Notes: generated by a model not told the origin, from the sequence alone. Shown: positions 24,938 through 33,035, counted from the stretch's first letter. The stretch is DNA of 64,000 nt from Amycolatopsis alkalitolerans (GCF_006152065.1 NZ_VDFW01000019.1:62001-126000); one strand, 5' to 3'. Program-made: numbers and translations.

Positions 24938-25332
24938 AGGTCGCGCTCGTAGCCGGCCGAAGCGACGTGCGACTCGTGCAGTGTCACCGCGATTCCCGCG
25001 AGCCCGCGGGCTCCGGCGCCGAGCGCCCCGGCGTGCACGCGCTCGGCAAGCCGGTCCGCGATGTGCTTGGCGAGGAACTCGGTCGAGGTGTTGACGCCGG
25101 TGAACACCGGCTCGTCGTCGAGGTTGCGGTAGTTGAGCCCGGCCAGGACCTTGCCCAGTTCGGCCGTCGCCAGTCCGATGTCGACGACGATGTTGTCGGC
25201 GTCCAGTCCGGCGCGCCGGAACGTCGCGTCCACCACGAACGTCGCGCCGTGCAGGCGTTGCGCCGGACCGAAGACCTCGCCGCGGAAACTGTGGGCGACC
25301 ATCACGTGGTCGCGAACGGTCACGGAGAACAT
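24934..25332 (-). CDS. Divergent 6-pyruvoyl-tetrahydropterin synthase/QueD-fold protein lacking canonical catalytic residues
   Basis: The 132-residue product starts at ATG 25332, one base after the dehydrogenase stop. The T-fold is recognisable: MVAHSFRGE at 11-19, [12 protein letters not shown] at 27-38, [20 protein letters not shown] near 51-69, [15 protein letters not shown] at 81-95 and [13 protein letters not shown] at 116-128. Zn ligands His14 and His28 remain, but the third ligand of the HGH motif is Ala30. No Cys stands before it, and the family Asp-His catalytic pair (LDHxxLN) is replaced by Asn67-Tyr68 in LNYRNLD. The C-terminal Glu120 that binds the pterin ring is kept. It probably binds a pterin or pyrimidine but does different chemistry. 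Confidence 0.82.
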   Translation of the reverse strand: MFSVTVRDHVMVAHSFRGEVFGPAQRLHGATFVVDATFRRAGLDADNIVVDIGLATAELGKVLAGLNYRNLDDEPVFTGVNTSTEFLAKHIADRLAERVHAGALGAGARGLAGIAVTLHESHVASAGYERDL

Positions 25333-25333
25333 G

Positions 25334-26311
25334 TCACGCACCGTACGCAATCCGGTGGCACAGCGCCGGAAGCGATCCGTCCGCGAGCCTTGGCAGCACG
25401 CCGGGCAGTTCGTCGAACGAGCTCTCCCCCGTGATCAGGACGTCGAACGCCGGGTTCGCCAGCAGCTCCAACGCGAGCGCGCGCCGGTCGCCGACGGTGC
25501 GGCGGGCGCGCCGCGCGGGCGAGACCGACCCGACCTGGCTGCTGCGCACGGCGAGCCGCCGCGAGTGGAAGAACTCGCCGAGCGGCACGCTCACCTGCCG
25601 GTCCCCGTACCAGCTCAGCTCGATCACCTCGCCCTCCATCCCGAGCAGTTCGAGCGACCGGGCGAGCCCCGCGCCGGTGGCGCTCGCGTGCACGACGAGG
25701 TCGCAATCGCCCGCCGCGTCTTCGGGAGCGGCGAAGGAGATCCCGAACGCCTCCGCGATCGCACGGCGCGACGGATCGGAATCGACCAGCTGCACACGGG
25801 CACCCGGGAACCCGGAGAGCACCCCGGCGACGCTCGCCCCGACCATCCCCGCCCCCACGACGGCGATGCGGTCGCCGACGAGCGGCGCGGCGTCCCACAG
25901 CGCGTTCACGGCCGTTTCCACGGTGCCCGCGAGGATCGCGCGGCCCGGCGGGACGGCGTCGGGGACGGCGGTCACCGCGGCCGACGGAACCACATACCGG
26001 GTCTGATGTGGATACAGGCAGAACACCGTGCGCCCCACCAGATCCGCCTCGCCCTCCTCGACGACGCCGACGTTGAGGTAGCCGTACTTGACCGGGCCGG
26101 GGAACTCGCCCTCCTGGAACGGCGCGCGCATGATGTCATACTGGTTTCCGGGCACGCCGCCGCGGAACACCAGCGCCTCGGTGCCCCGGCTCACCCCGGA
26201 GAACAGGGTGCGGACCAGCACCTGGCCCGGCCCCGGCGCGGCGAGCGCGGCCGTCCGGATCTCGCCGCCATGGGGCGGATTGAACCAGAATGCCCTTCCG
26301 GTTCGTGTCAT
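25334..26311 (-). CDS. MDR-superfamily (alcohol dehydrogenase-like) oxidoreductase
   Basis: The 325-residue protein is a medium-chain dehydrogenase of the zinc-binding-dehydrogenase type: [20 protein letters not shown] near 32-51, the NAD(P) site [20 protein letters not shown] near 148-167, and [18 protein letters not shown]. The usual structural-zinc cysteine cluster is absent and the catalytic Cys is replaced (SGVSRGTE), a variant seen in the bacteriochlorophyllide dehydrogenase (BchC)-like branch. It is the first gene of the leftward operon and shares a 38-base divergent promoter with the phosphatidyltransferase gene. Confidence 0.8.
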   Translation of the reverse strand: MTRTGRAFWFNPPHGGEIRTAALAAPGPGQVLVRTLFSGVSRGTEALVFRGGVPGNQYDIMRAPFQEGEFPGPVKYGYLNVGVVEEGEADLVGRTVFCLYPHQTRYVVPSAAVTAVPDAVPPGRAILAGTVETAVNALWDAAPLVGDRIAVVGAGMVGASVAGVLSGFPGARVQLVDSDPSRRAIAEAFGISFAAPEDAAGDCDLVVHASATGAGLARSLELLGMEGEVIELSWYGDRQVSVPLGEFFHSRRLAVRSSQVGSVSPARRARRTVGDRRALALELLANPAFDVLITGESSFDELPGVLPRLADGSLPALCHRIAYGA

Positions 26312-26349
26312 GGGCGTCCTCCGGAAAAGTTCGGGTGCAAGGGAAAACG

Positions 26350-27144
26350 ATGATCACACGAGCTCAGTACAGCACGGTCGCGGTGGTTCCCGAGCTGGCC
26401 GCCGGGATGGCCGCCCAGCTCCTGCTGCTCGCCGGGCTCGGCGGCTTCATCGGGCTGGGCCCGGCCGGCTGGCTGACCGGCACCGCGTTCGCCCTGGTAC
26501 TGGGGGTGCTGCTCGCCTCGGCGATGCACCGTTCACGGTCCTGCGCGCTGGGCCCGGCCGACCTCGTCACGTTCGCCCGCGCGGTGCTCGTCGGCGGGGT
26601 GGCCGCGCTGGTCATCGACCGGTTCGGCACGGCCCAGCCGGGGCCGGTGTTCGTCGCGCTCGCCTCGGTCGCGCTCGCGCTCGACGCGGTCGACGGCCGG
26701 GTCGCGCGCCGCACCGGCACGGTTTCCGCCCGCGGCGCCCGGTTCGACATGGAGGTCGACGCGTTCCTGATCCTCATGCTGAGCGTTCAGGTCGCGCTGG
26801 CCCATGGCTGGTGGGTGTTCGCGATCGGCGCGATGCGGTACGTCTTCGCCGCCGCGGCGTGGGCCCTGCCGTGGCTGCGCGCGGCCCTGCCGGCGAGCGT
26901 CGCGCGCAAGACCGTCGCCGCGCTGCAGGGCATCGTGCTCGTGGTCGCGGGCTCGGGCCTGCTGCCGGATGCCGCCGCCGTCGCCGTGACGGCGGGCGCT
27001 CTGGCGGCGCTGGCCTGGTCGTTCGGCCGCGACATCGGGTGGCTGTGGCGCCGTCAAAGCCAGTCGCGGCGTTTGAACAACGCGTACAACGCGCCCGCGA
27101 TGAGCAGGATCGCGACGGTGGACGTGATGAAGCCCGACCACTGA
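26350..27144 (+). CDS. CDP-alcohol phosphatidyltransferase-family membrane protein
   Basis: The 264-residue integral membrane protein starts at ATG 26350. The CDP-alcohol phosphotransferase motif D-x2-DG-x2-AR-x8-G-x3-D-x3-D is complete, from Asp of DAVDGRVARR to MEVDAF (about residues 117-142). About six TM helices surround it. The family joins a CDP-activated lipid or alcohol to a second alcohol (inositol, glycerol phosphate, phosphoinositol). Here it is divergent from the cluster's dehydrogenase, and its 3' end overlaps the convergent CorA gene by 91 bases. It suggests that the cluster product is, or becomes, part of a phospholipid or phosphodiester. Confidence 0.88.
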   Translation: MITRAQYSTVAVVPELAAGMAAQLLLLAGLGGFIGLGPAGWLTGTAFALVLGVLLASAMHRSRSCALGPADLVTFARAVLVGGVAALVIDRFGTAQPGPVFVALASVALALDAVDGRVARRTGTVSARGARFDMEVDAFLILMLSVQVALAHGWWVFAIGAMRYVFAAAAWALPWLRAALPASVARKTVAALQGIVLVVAGSGLLPDAAAVAVTAGALAALAWSFGRDIGWLWRRQSQSRRLNNAYNAPAMSRIATVDVMKPDH

Positions 27145-28025
27145 GAGAAACCGGGATACGGCACGTTCTGCCCGTAGAAGCCGGTGATCGCGGTGGGCAC
27201 CGCGATGATCGCGGCCCAGCCGGTCAGCTTCTTCATGATCACGTTCAGCCGGTTGCCCTGGATCGTCAGCTGCGTCTCGCGGACGGTGGTGACCAGATCC
27301 CGCAGCGACTCCGTCCACTCGGTGGCGCGCAGCACGTGGTCGTACACGTCCTGGAAGTACGGCCCCATCACGTCGTCGACGACACCGAGATCGCGCCGCA
27401 TCAGCGAGTTCACCACCTCGCGCATCGGCAGCACGACACGCCGGAGCTTCGTGAGGCTCTTGCGCAGGTACAGCGACCGGCGCTGCATCTCCTTGTGGTC
27501 CACCGTGTCGTCGAAGACCATGTCCTCCAGCGCCTCGATCTGGTCGTCGAGCGACTGCACGGCGGAGAAGTAACCGTCCACAATGTAGTCGAGCAGCCCG
27601 TGCAGGAGGTACCCGACACCGCTCTTTCCCAGTTCCGTGGCCGAATCCCACCGCGCGAGGACCGCGTCGATGTCGAAGCGCTCGGATTTGCGGACCGTCA
27701 CGAGCGCCCGCTCGGTGACGAACGCGTCGATCTCGGCCGCGGCCAGTATCCCGGACTCCTCATCGAGTTTCACGCCGTACGCGGTGAGGAAGCAGTGCGT
27801 GTCGTAGTGATCGAGCTTGGCACGCTGATGCTCGCTGACCGCGTCCTCGATCGCGAGCGCGTGCAGGCCCAGTTCGTCGGCGGCCATCGCGAGGTCGTCC
27901 TCGGCCGGCGCGCACAGGTCCATCCAGACGGTGACGTTCACGTCGCGGAGGTAGTCCGAGAGGAGTTCGGCGGGAAAGTCCTCGGCTTCGAGGACGCCGT
28001 CGCGGTACGCGCGGGTGCGGGTCAT
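27054..28025 (-). CDS. CorA-family divalent cation transporter with GQN in place of GMN
   Basis: The 323-residue protein has the long cytoplasmic funnel and stalk helices of CorA (SLDDQIEALEDMVFDDTVDH, LRKSLTKLRRVVLPMREVVN) and two C-terminal membrane helices. The first is AIIAVPTAITGFYGQNVPYP, the second TSTVAILLIAGALYALF followed by KRRDWL. The selectivity loop after TM1 reads GQN rather than the canonical GMN, a variant also known in Zn/Co-handling and uncharacterised members. Mg is the default guess for the substrate. ATG 28025 is divergent from the DivIVA-domain gene. Confidence 0.86.
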   Translation of the reverse strand: MTRTRAYRDGVLEAEDFPAELLSDYLRDVNVTVWMDLCAPAEDDLAMAADELGLHALAIEDAVSEHQRAKLDHYDTHCFLTAYGVKLDEESGILAAAEIDAFVTERALVTVRKSERFDIDAVLARWDSATELGKSGVGYLLHGLLDYIVDGYFSAVQSLDDQIEALEDMVFDDTVDHKEMQRRSLYLRKSLTKLRRVVLPMREVVNSLMRRDLGVVDDVMGPYFQDVYDHVLRATEWTESLRDLVTTVRETQLTIQGNRLNVIMKKLTGWAAIIAVPTAITGFYGQNVPYPGFSQWSGFITSTVAILLIAGALYALFKRRDWL

Positions 28026-28140
28026 GAACCCGAGGGTAGGTGACGGGGCGGGCACAAGCCCCCTGACGGGTTTTCAGTCGAACGGGCGGTTGGCGCGATC
28101 CGGTTTGCCGTGGGTGCCGGAGCCGCCGCAGGATCGGGGC

Positions 28141-28737
28141 ATGAATCCGGACGAGGACACCGCGGACACGCCCACCTTCGGCGTCAGCCTGCGCGGGTAC
28201 CGCCGCGCCGAGGTCGACGAGTACGTGCGGTCGGTACGGGTGAAGGCCGAACGCCAGGCCGACGCCTTGCGCGAGGCCCAGGCACGGCTCGAAGAGCTGG
28301 GCTCGGATCCGGCGGTGCCGCTGGAGGCGCCCGGATCCGGTGCGATCGGCGCCCGGGTCGAGCGGATCGTGGCGCTGGCGGAGTCGGAGGCCCGCGAGAT
28401 CCGGGAGCAGGCCGCGCAGGACGTCGCCGACATGCGTGCCGAGCTGGAGCGGGAGTCCGATCAGGCGCGGCGGTTCCGGGAGCAGGCCGCGAAGGCGTCG
28501 GCGGAGGAGTCGCGACGGTTGGTGACTCGCGCCGAGAACGAGGTCGCGAAGCTGCGCGAGACGCGGGCCGATCTGCTCGACCAGCTGGTCAAGATCGGGG
28601 AGACGGTGGATCTGGTGACCGAGCGGCTCGAGGAGAAGAAGGCCGCGCCGAAGCCACGCCAGCCCGACAACCGGCCGAAACCGCGCGACCCGGTGGCTGA
28701 CGCGAAGGAGCGCCTGGGCAAGGCCGCCGCGAACTGA
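28141..28737 (+). CDS. DivIVA-domain coiled-coil protein
   Basis: The 198-residue cytoplasmic protein opens with TPTFGVSLRGYRRAEVDEYV, the N-terminal DivIVA/Wag31 membrane-binding signature, followed by long heptad-type helices rich in Glu, Arg and Ala (IVALAESEAREIREQAAQDV, RLVTRAENEVAKLRETRADL). The C-terminal tail is basic and Pro-rich. It is shorter than Wag31 and not next to ftsZ or sepF, so it is one of the accessory DivIVA-like proteins of actinomycetes with a likely role at the membrane in polar growth or septation. Confidence 0.82.
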   Translation: MNPDEDTADTPTFGVSLRGYRRAEVDEYVRSVRVKAERQADALREAQARLEELGSDPAVPLEAPGSGAIGARVERIVALAESEAREIREQAAQDVADMRAELERESDQARRFREQAAKASAEESRRLVTRAENEVAKLRETRADLLDQLVKIGETVDLVTERLEEKKAAPKPRQPDNRPKPRDPVADAKERLGKAAAN

Positions 28738-28750
28738 GCGGGCGGCGGCC
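28722..28750. terminator. Bidirectional GC-rich hairpin between convergent genes
   Basis: GGCCGCCGC at 28722-28730 and GCGGCGGCC at 28742-28750 are perfectly complementary with an 11-base loop that holds the stop of the DivIVA-domain gene. The convergent DUF5709 stop begins at 28753. It fits a shared transcript end. Confidence 0.5.
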
Positions 28751-28752
28751 GG

Positions 28753-29178
28753 TCAGCGCTCGTCCGCTTCGGGGACCACGTGGACGGCGGCCTCCTCGGC
28801 CGACGCTCCGGCACCGTCGATGCCGATGTCGGTGGCGAACAGCTCCTCGTCACCGGCCTCGCCCGCGACGAGGCGGCCCGCGCGCAGATCGCCGACCTCG
28901 TCGTCGATCAGCTCGCCGTCGGTACCCTCGATGTCGCCGAGGCCGTCGTCGTCCTCGTCGTCGTAGTCGTCGGGCAGTTCGCGCGCGAGGCGCCTGTCGA
29001 GGCCCTCGCCGAGCCGTTCCTCGCGCGGTGTCGTGCCCCAGCCTTCGGTGGCCCGGGGACGTTCGACCGTGGTGTAGCCCTCGTCGAGCGGGTCCTCGGG
29101 TCTGCCGTACTCGAGCGTGTCTTCCTCGTCGAGTTGCTTGAACACGACGTCATCGGTGTCATCCGGCCAGTCGGCCAT
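28753..29178 (-). CDS. DUF5709-domain acidic protein
   Basis: The 141-residue product (ATG 29178, GGGAG upstream) is strongly acidic. QLDEEDTLEYGRPEDPLDEG and the segment TTPREERLGEGLDRRLA are the usual DUF5709 features, followed by an Asp/Glu run (PDDYDDEDDDGLGDIEG) and AGRLVAGEAGDEELFATDIG. The family is restricted to actinobacteria and its function is unknown. Confidence 0.8.
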   Translation of the reverse strand: MADWPDDTDDVVFKQLDEEDTLEYGRPEDPLDEGYTTVERPRATEGWGTTPREERLGEGLDRRLARELPDDYDDEDDDGLGDIEGTDGELIDDEVGDLRAGRLVAGEAGDEELFATDIGIDGAGASAEEAAVHVVPEADER

Positions 29179-29280
29179 GGTGCCGCTCCCCTTCTTCCGT
29201 CTCAGGCACCGAAGCGTAACAATTTCGCCCGGTACGCCCGTCGGTGAGCAAAGGGGGCGGGCGTGCCCTAGATTTCCGGC

Positions 29281-29784
29281 ATGACCGAGTCACCGGGGCC
29301 GTACGAGCCCTATCCGGCCGGCGGCGGAGACGTCTCCCCGCCAGGGAAAACCGCCGTGCCGTCGACGATCACGACCGCGTTCTACTGCTACCTCGCCTCG
29401 ACCGTGATCGGGATCGTCAGCGGCCTGCTGGTGCCGGGCAACCAGGGCGAAATCGCGGACGCGTTGCGCCGCGCCAACACCGCCCACCTCACCGAGAGCC
29501 AGATCCAGGACGCCGCCCGGATCGCGGTCATCTCGGCCGTCGTGATCGCGCTGCTGATCTCGCTGATCTACCTGTGGCTCGCGTTCAAGCTCCGCGCCGG
29601 CCGGAACTGGGCCCGGATCACGCTCACCGTGCTCACCGTGCTGCAGGTGATCTTGCTCGCCAGCGGGCGCGGCGGCAGCGTCGTGGGCTACCTGGCCCTG
29701 CTGCTGGCCGTCGCCGGGCTGGTCTTCGCGTGGCTCGGCGCGTCGAGCCAGTACATCCAGACCGTCAAAGCGTCCAGGTCCTAG
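29281..29784 (+). CDS. Small four-TM membrane protein
   Basis: The 167-residue product has a Pro/Gly-rich cytoplasmic N-terminus and four predicted helices: about 31-50 (TAFYCYLASTVIGIVSGLLV), 84-105, 115-130 and 134-155. A polar segment QGEIADALRRANTAHLTESQ lies between the first two. This layout is common in actinomycete proteins annotated only as membrane proteins of unknown function. It is divergent from the DUF5709 gene and converges on the lytic transglycosylase region. Confidence 0.7.
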   Translation: MTESPGPYEPYPAGGGDVSPPGKTAVPSTITTAFYCYLASTVIGIVSGLLVPGNQGEIADALRRANTAHLTESQIQDAARIAVISAVVIALLISLIYLWLAFKLRAGRNWARITLTVLTVLQVILLASGRGGSVVGYLALLLAVAGLVFAWLGASSQYIQTVKASRS

Positions 29785-29871
29785 CCCGGGAGCCCGGCCG
29801 CGAACTCGCGCACCGCGGTGAGTAACGCGGCCGGGGTTTCGAACTGGGGCAGGTGCCCGAACTGAGCGAGG
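29785..29871 (-). pseudogene. Relic of an alpha/beta-hydrolase C-terminus
   Basis: Just past the lytic transglycosylase stop, on the same strand in another frame, the sequence reads SLAQFGHLPQFETPAALLTA and then VREFAAGLPG before a stop at 29781-29783. GHLPQxETPxxLLxAVREF is the typical end of an alpha/beta hydrolase, with the catalytic His in FGH. Nothing upstream in that frame resembles the rest of such an enzyme. The bases there encode the Thr-rich tail of the transglycosylase instead. It looks like the leftover 3' end of a deleted hydrolase gene. Confidence 0.5.
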
Positions 29872-29872
29872 C

Positions 29873-31066
29873 TCAGCAGGACGGCGTCGTCGTGGTCGCC
29901 GATGTCGTCGTGGTGGTCGTGCTGGTGGTCGTCGACGGCGGCGGCGTGGTGGTCGTCGTGGCCGGGGGCGTCGTCGTCGTGTCCGATGTGGATGATGGGG
30001 GTGTCGTCGTGGGGCAGGTCGGCGGTGCCGTCGTTCCACTGGACGACGAAGTGGTGGGGCTGGAGGACCTCGTGGTGCTGGGAGCGGACGTCTTCGCGGG
30101 CGGGGCGCCCGGCGAGGCCGGAGCCGGTGTGGCCGTGACCGGCGGAGCGGGTGGAGCGGCCGCGACTGGTGCCGGAGGCGGCTCGACGGCCGGGCCGGGC
30201 AGGCCCGCCGATCCGGCGACCGGGCCCGCTGGAAGCTGGCCGTCGGGGATGGAGCTGGCTCCGCGCTCGTAGGCGTCGGCCCACAACAGGACCGTGCGCA
30301 CGTAGTCGTCCGAGTGGTTGTACCGGAACACCGCCTGCGCGCGCTGCTGCGGGTCGCGCAGGTCTCCCCCGCCCGCGCACAGGTACTTCCCGGCCGAGAG
30401 CGCCGCGTCGTAGACGTTGTTCGGATCCGCCACGCCGTCGCCGTTGCCGTCGGAGGCGTACTTGACCCAGCTGGCCGGGATAAACTGCATCGGCCCGACC
30501 GCGCGGTCCCAGGTGGTGTTGCCGTCGTAGCGGCCGCCGTCGGTGTCCGGGACCGCGGCGAACCCGGCGCCGTCGAGGATCGGCCCCAAGATCGGCGTCA
30601 GCGTCGTGCCGTTCGCGTCCACCCGGCCGCCGCGCGCGTGGTTCGACTCGACGCGGCCGATGGCGGCCAGCAGCGACCAGCTGATATGGCATCCCGGCGC
30701 GAGGCGCGCGAGCTCCTGCTCGGCGCGGCGATAGGCCTGCAGCGCGCTTTCCGGGATACCGAGGGCGCCCACCACGGGCGCGCCGAGCGGCGTGAGCGGC
30801 ACCTGGTCGAACGAAGGCAGCTGCTGGAGCAGCAGCAAGGGACTGCCCGCGGCGTCGAGTACCCCGGGACCGAGCCTGAGCTGCCCGGACGCGCGCCCGT
30901 CGGCCCCCACCGAGGGAGTGTCCACTGTGGACGTCAGCCCGAGCGGGCCGCTTTCCCCGGACAGGAACGGCACCAGGGCGAGCGAAGCGACGGCCAGGGC
31001 ACCGGCTTTAACCCGGCGTCCCGGAAATCTTCGGCTCTCCCCGCTGGTGCTGTCCGCACGTCTCAT
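29873..31066 (-). CDS. Secreted lytic murein transglycosylase with Thr/Ser-rich tail
   Basis: The 397-residue precursor starts at ATG 31066 (GGGAGAG upstream). A signal anchor follows basic residues (RRVKAGALAVASLALVPFLS). The SLT_2/MltB-like catalytic domain spans about 110-275: CHISWSLLAAIGRVESNHAR contains the catalytic Glu, followed by WDRAVGPMQFIPASWVKYAS and ADPNNVYDAALSAGKYLCAG. It cleaves the glycan strands of peptidoglycan outside the membrane. The last 125 residues are Pro/Ala, then Ser/Thr-rich with long Thr runs, ending in a lone Cys; they probably span the wall or are glycosylated. The tail is encoded by trinucleotide-type repeats, prone to length change. Confidence 0.85.
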   Translation of the reverse strand: MRRADSTSGESRRFPGRRVKAGALAVASLALVPFLSGESGPLGLTSTVDTPSVGADGRASGQLRLGPGVLDAAGSPLLLLQQLPSFDQVPLTPLGAPVVGALGIPESALQAYRRAEQELARLAPGCHISWSLLAAIGRVESNHARGGRVDANGTTLTPILGPILDGAGFAAVPDTDGGRYDGNTTWDRAVGPMQFIPASWVKYASDGNGDGVADPNNVYDAALSAGKYLCAGGGDLRDPQQRAQAVFRYNHSDDYVRTVLLWADAYERGASSIPDGQLPAGPVAGSAGLPGPAVEPPPAPVAAAPPAPPVTATPAPASPGAPPAKTSAPSTTRSSSPTTSSSSGTTAPPTCPTTTPPSSTSDTTTTPPATTTTTPPPSTTTSTTTTTTSATTTTPSC

Positions 31067-31367
31067 CCACTCTCCCGGGCTCGTCGTCGACCGGCAGGCT
31101 CCGCCCCCGGCGCGGCCGATGATATCGCCACGATCGGGTGGGCCGCACACGTTCGGCAACGGGTTTTCCCCGCGCTTTCCCTTTCATTCACCACGCGCCC
31201 TGCTTTCGTCCGAAAGAACCGGTTGATACCGCCGCACGGACGAATGTGAACGGCAGATGACGCACGGTCGCCACCGAACCGGCGGCCGGATACGCCGTGT
31301 TCACGATCCTGACCCGGCGACGACACGGCCGGCCGGTGCACTGATCCGCGACCCGCACCAGTGCGGG
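31067..31367. other. Non-coding gap between transglycosylase and guanidine riboswitch
   Basis: No gene is supported in these 301 bases. It must hold the divergent promoters of the transglycosylase and of the guanidine operon. The one clear element is the palindrome CTTTCG-TC-CGAAAG at 31203-31216, about 140 bases upstream of the transglycosylase start. A TTGATA at 31223-31228 is a possible -35 element without a convincing -10. Confidence 0.4.
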
Positions 31368-31470
31368 GCGCGTCTAGGGTTCCGCCACTTCGGTGGGTCT
31401 GGTCCGAGAGACGCAGGCGGTCCGGCTCGGGAGCCGGAACCGTTCCACGGCGGGAGAAAAGCCCGGGAGG
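31368..31470 (+). ncRNA. Guanidine-I (ykkC) riboswitch
   Basis: The segment carries the conserved blocks of the class I guanidine aptamer in order: CTAGGGTTCCG at 31374-31384, the small hairpin CCAC-TTCG-GTGG, CTGGTCCGAGAGA at 31399-31411, and ACGGCGGGAGAAAAGCCCGG at 31447-31466. P1 is GCGTCT (31370-31375) with AGACGC (31409-31414); P3 includes TCCGGCT with AGCCGGA. It precedes the guanidine permease and carboxyguanidine deiminase genes, exactly the context known for this class. Ligand binding should turn the operon on. Confidence 0.93.
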
Positions 31471-31487
31471 CCATCACGGCCCCGGGC
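31461..31487 (+). terminator. Expression-platform hairpin of the guanidine riboswitch
   Basis: GCCCGGG at 31461-31467, the 3' end of the aptamer core, can also pair with CCCGGGC at 31481-31487, extended by GCC/GGC after a 2-base bulge. The two pairings exclude each other, so guanidine binding would free the downstream sequence. There is no T-run; it may act as a Rho-type or translational switch ahead of CGGAGG at 31512-31517. Confidence 0.6.
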
Positions 31488-31523
31488 TGCGCGTGTGGTC
31501 CGGGTTTCGATCCGGAGGTCGAC

Positions 31524-33035
31524 ATGACCGTGACATCACCACCTACCCGCACCGACGCCGGTGACCTGTCCACATTCGGCTACGGCCAGCAGTTACGCCG
31601 CAAGATCGGCGGGTACGGCTCCTTCGCCGCCGGCTTCTCGTTCGTCTCGATCCTGACCACGGTGTTCCAGCTGTTCTTCTTCGGCTTCTCCTTCGGTGGC
31701 CCGGCGTTCTTCTGGACCTGGCCGATCGTGCTGGCCGGCCAGCTGCTGGTGGCGCTGTGCTTCGCCGAACTCGCCGCCCGCTACCCGATCTCGGGCGCGA
31801 TCTACCAGTGGTCGAGCCGGCTCGGCGGCCGCGTCTGGGGCTGGACCGCGGGCTGGCTGATGATGGTCGCCCAGGTGGTGACCCTGGCCGGCGCGGCCAT
31901 CGCGCTCCAGGTCGTGCTGCCGCCGGTGTGGTCCGGCTTCCAGCTCGTGCCCGGGGATTCCTCGCTCACCAGCACCTCCGGCGCGGCCAACGCGGTCGTG
32001 CTCGGCGTGCTGCTGCTCGGCGTGACGACGGCGATCAACGCGATCGGCGTGCGCCTGATGTCGGTGGTGAACAGCGTCGGCGTGACCTGCGAACTGGTCG
32101 GCGTGACGCTGCTGTGCATCGCCTTGTTCTCCCACGCCGAGCGTGGTCCTGGTGTCGTCCTGCAGACCCAGGGCGTCGAGGGGCACGGCTACCTGTGGGC
32201 GTTCGCCGTCTCCGGGTTGATGGCGGCCTACGTCCTCGTCGGGTTCGACAGCGCCGGTGAACTGTCGGAAGAGACCCGCGACCCCCGCCGCACCACCCCG
32301 CGCACGATCCTGCGTGCGGTGCTGGTGTCCGGGCTCGGCGGCGCGCTCATGCTGCTGGCGACCCTGATGGCCGCGTCCAGCGTCACCGACGGGAGCCTGG
32401 GCGACCCCGCCCGCGGTCTGCCGTACGTGCTGACCAGCCGGCTCGGCGACACGCTCGGCCGGGTGTTCCTCGTCGACGTCGCGATCGCGGTCTCCGTGTG
32501 CACGCTGGCGATCCAGACCTCCGCGACGCGCATGGTGTTCTCCATGGCGCGCGACGGGGTCCTGCCGTTCTCCGGCGGGCTGTCCACGGTCAACCGGCGG
32601 ACCGGCACCCCGGTGCGCGCGTCCGTCGTGGTCGCGCTGGTCGCCGCGGCGTTGCTGCTGGTCAACGTCGGTAACGCGGCGCTGTTCACGACGATCGCGA
32701 GCGTCTGCATCATGCTGCTGTACCTGGCCTACCTGATGGTGACGGCACCGCTGCTCGTGCGGCGGCTGCGCGGTGAGGTGAAGCCCGAGCAGGGCCGGTT
32801 CAGCCTCGGGCGCTGGGGAATCGCGGTGAACGCGCTCGCCGTCGTCTGGGGTGCCGCGATGGCGATCAACCTCGGCTGGCCGCGCGCGGAGGTGTTCGAC
32901 CCGGCGGGCGGGAACCTCTACCTGCAATGGTTCGCCCCGCTGTTCCTGGCGGGCACGCTCCTCGTCGGCGCACTCGCGTACGCGGTGCAGGCGCGCCGCC
33001 CCGCCGAAGCCCCGGCGCTGGCGGTGGCGGAATGA
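31524..33035 (+). CDS. APC-family permease, probable guanidine (or urea-derivative) importer
   Basis: The 503-residue membrane protein (ATG 31524, CGGAGG six bases upstream) has about 12 helices and APC-superfamily marks: RKIGGYGSFAAGFSFVSILT near 26-45, FAELAARYPISGAIYQWSSR near 80-100 and VGFDSAGELSEETRDPRRTT near 240. It belongs to the amino-acid/GABA permease type regularly found behind guanidine-I riboswitches and next to urea carboxylase-associated genes. Import of guanidine is inferred from the riboswitch and the operon. Its stop overlaps the next start (ATGA). Confidence 0.85.
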   Translation: MTVTSPPTRTDAGDLSTFGYGQQLRRKIGGYGSFAAGFSFVSILTTVFQLFFFGFSFGGPAFFWTWPIVLAGQLLVALCFAELAARYPISGAIYQWSSRLGGRVWGWTAGWLMMVAQVVTLAGAAIALQVVLPPVWSGFQLVPGDSSLTSTSGAANAVVLGVLLLGVTTAINAIGVRLMSVVNSVGVTCELVGVTLLCIALFSHAERGPGVVLQTQGVEGHGYLWAFAVSGLMAAYVLVGFDSAGELSEETRDPRRTTPRTILRAVLVSGLGGALMLLATLMAASSVTDGSLGDPARGLPYVLTSRLGDTLGRVFLVDVAIAVSVCTLAIQTSATRMVFSMARDGVLPFSGGLSTVNRRTGTPVRASVVVALVAAALLLVNVGNAALFTTIASVCIMLLYLAYLMVTAPLLVRRLRGEVKPEQGRFSLGRWGIAVNALAVVWGAAMAINLGWPRAEVFDPAGGNLYLQWFAPLFLAGTLLVGALAYAVQARRPAEAPALAVAE

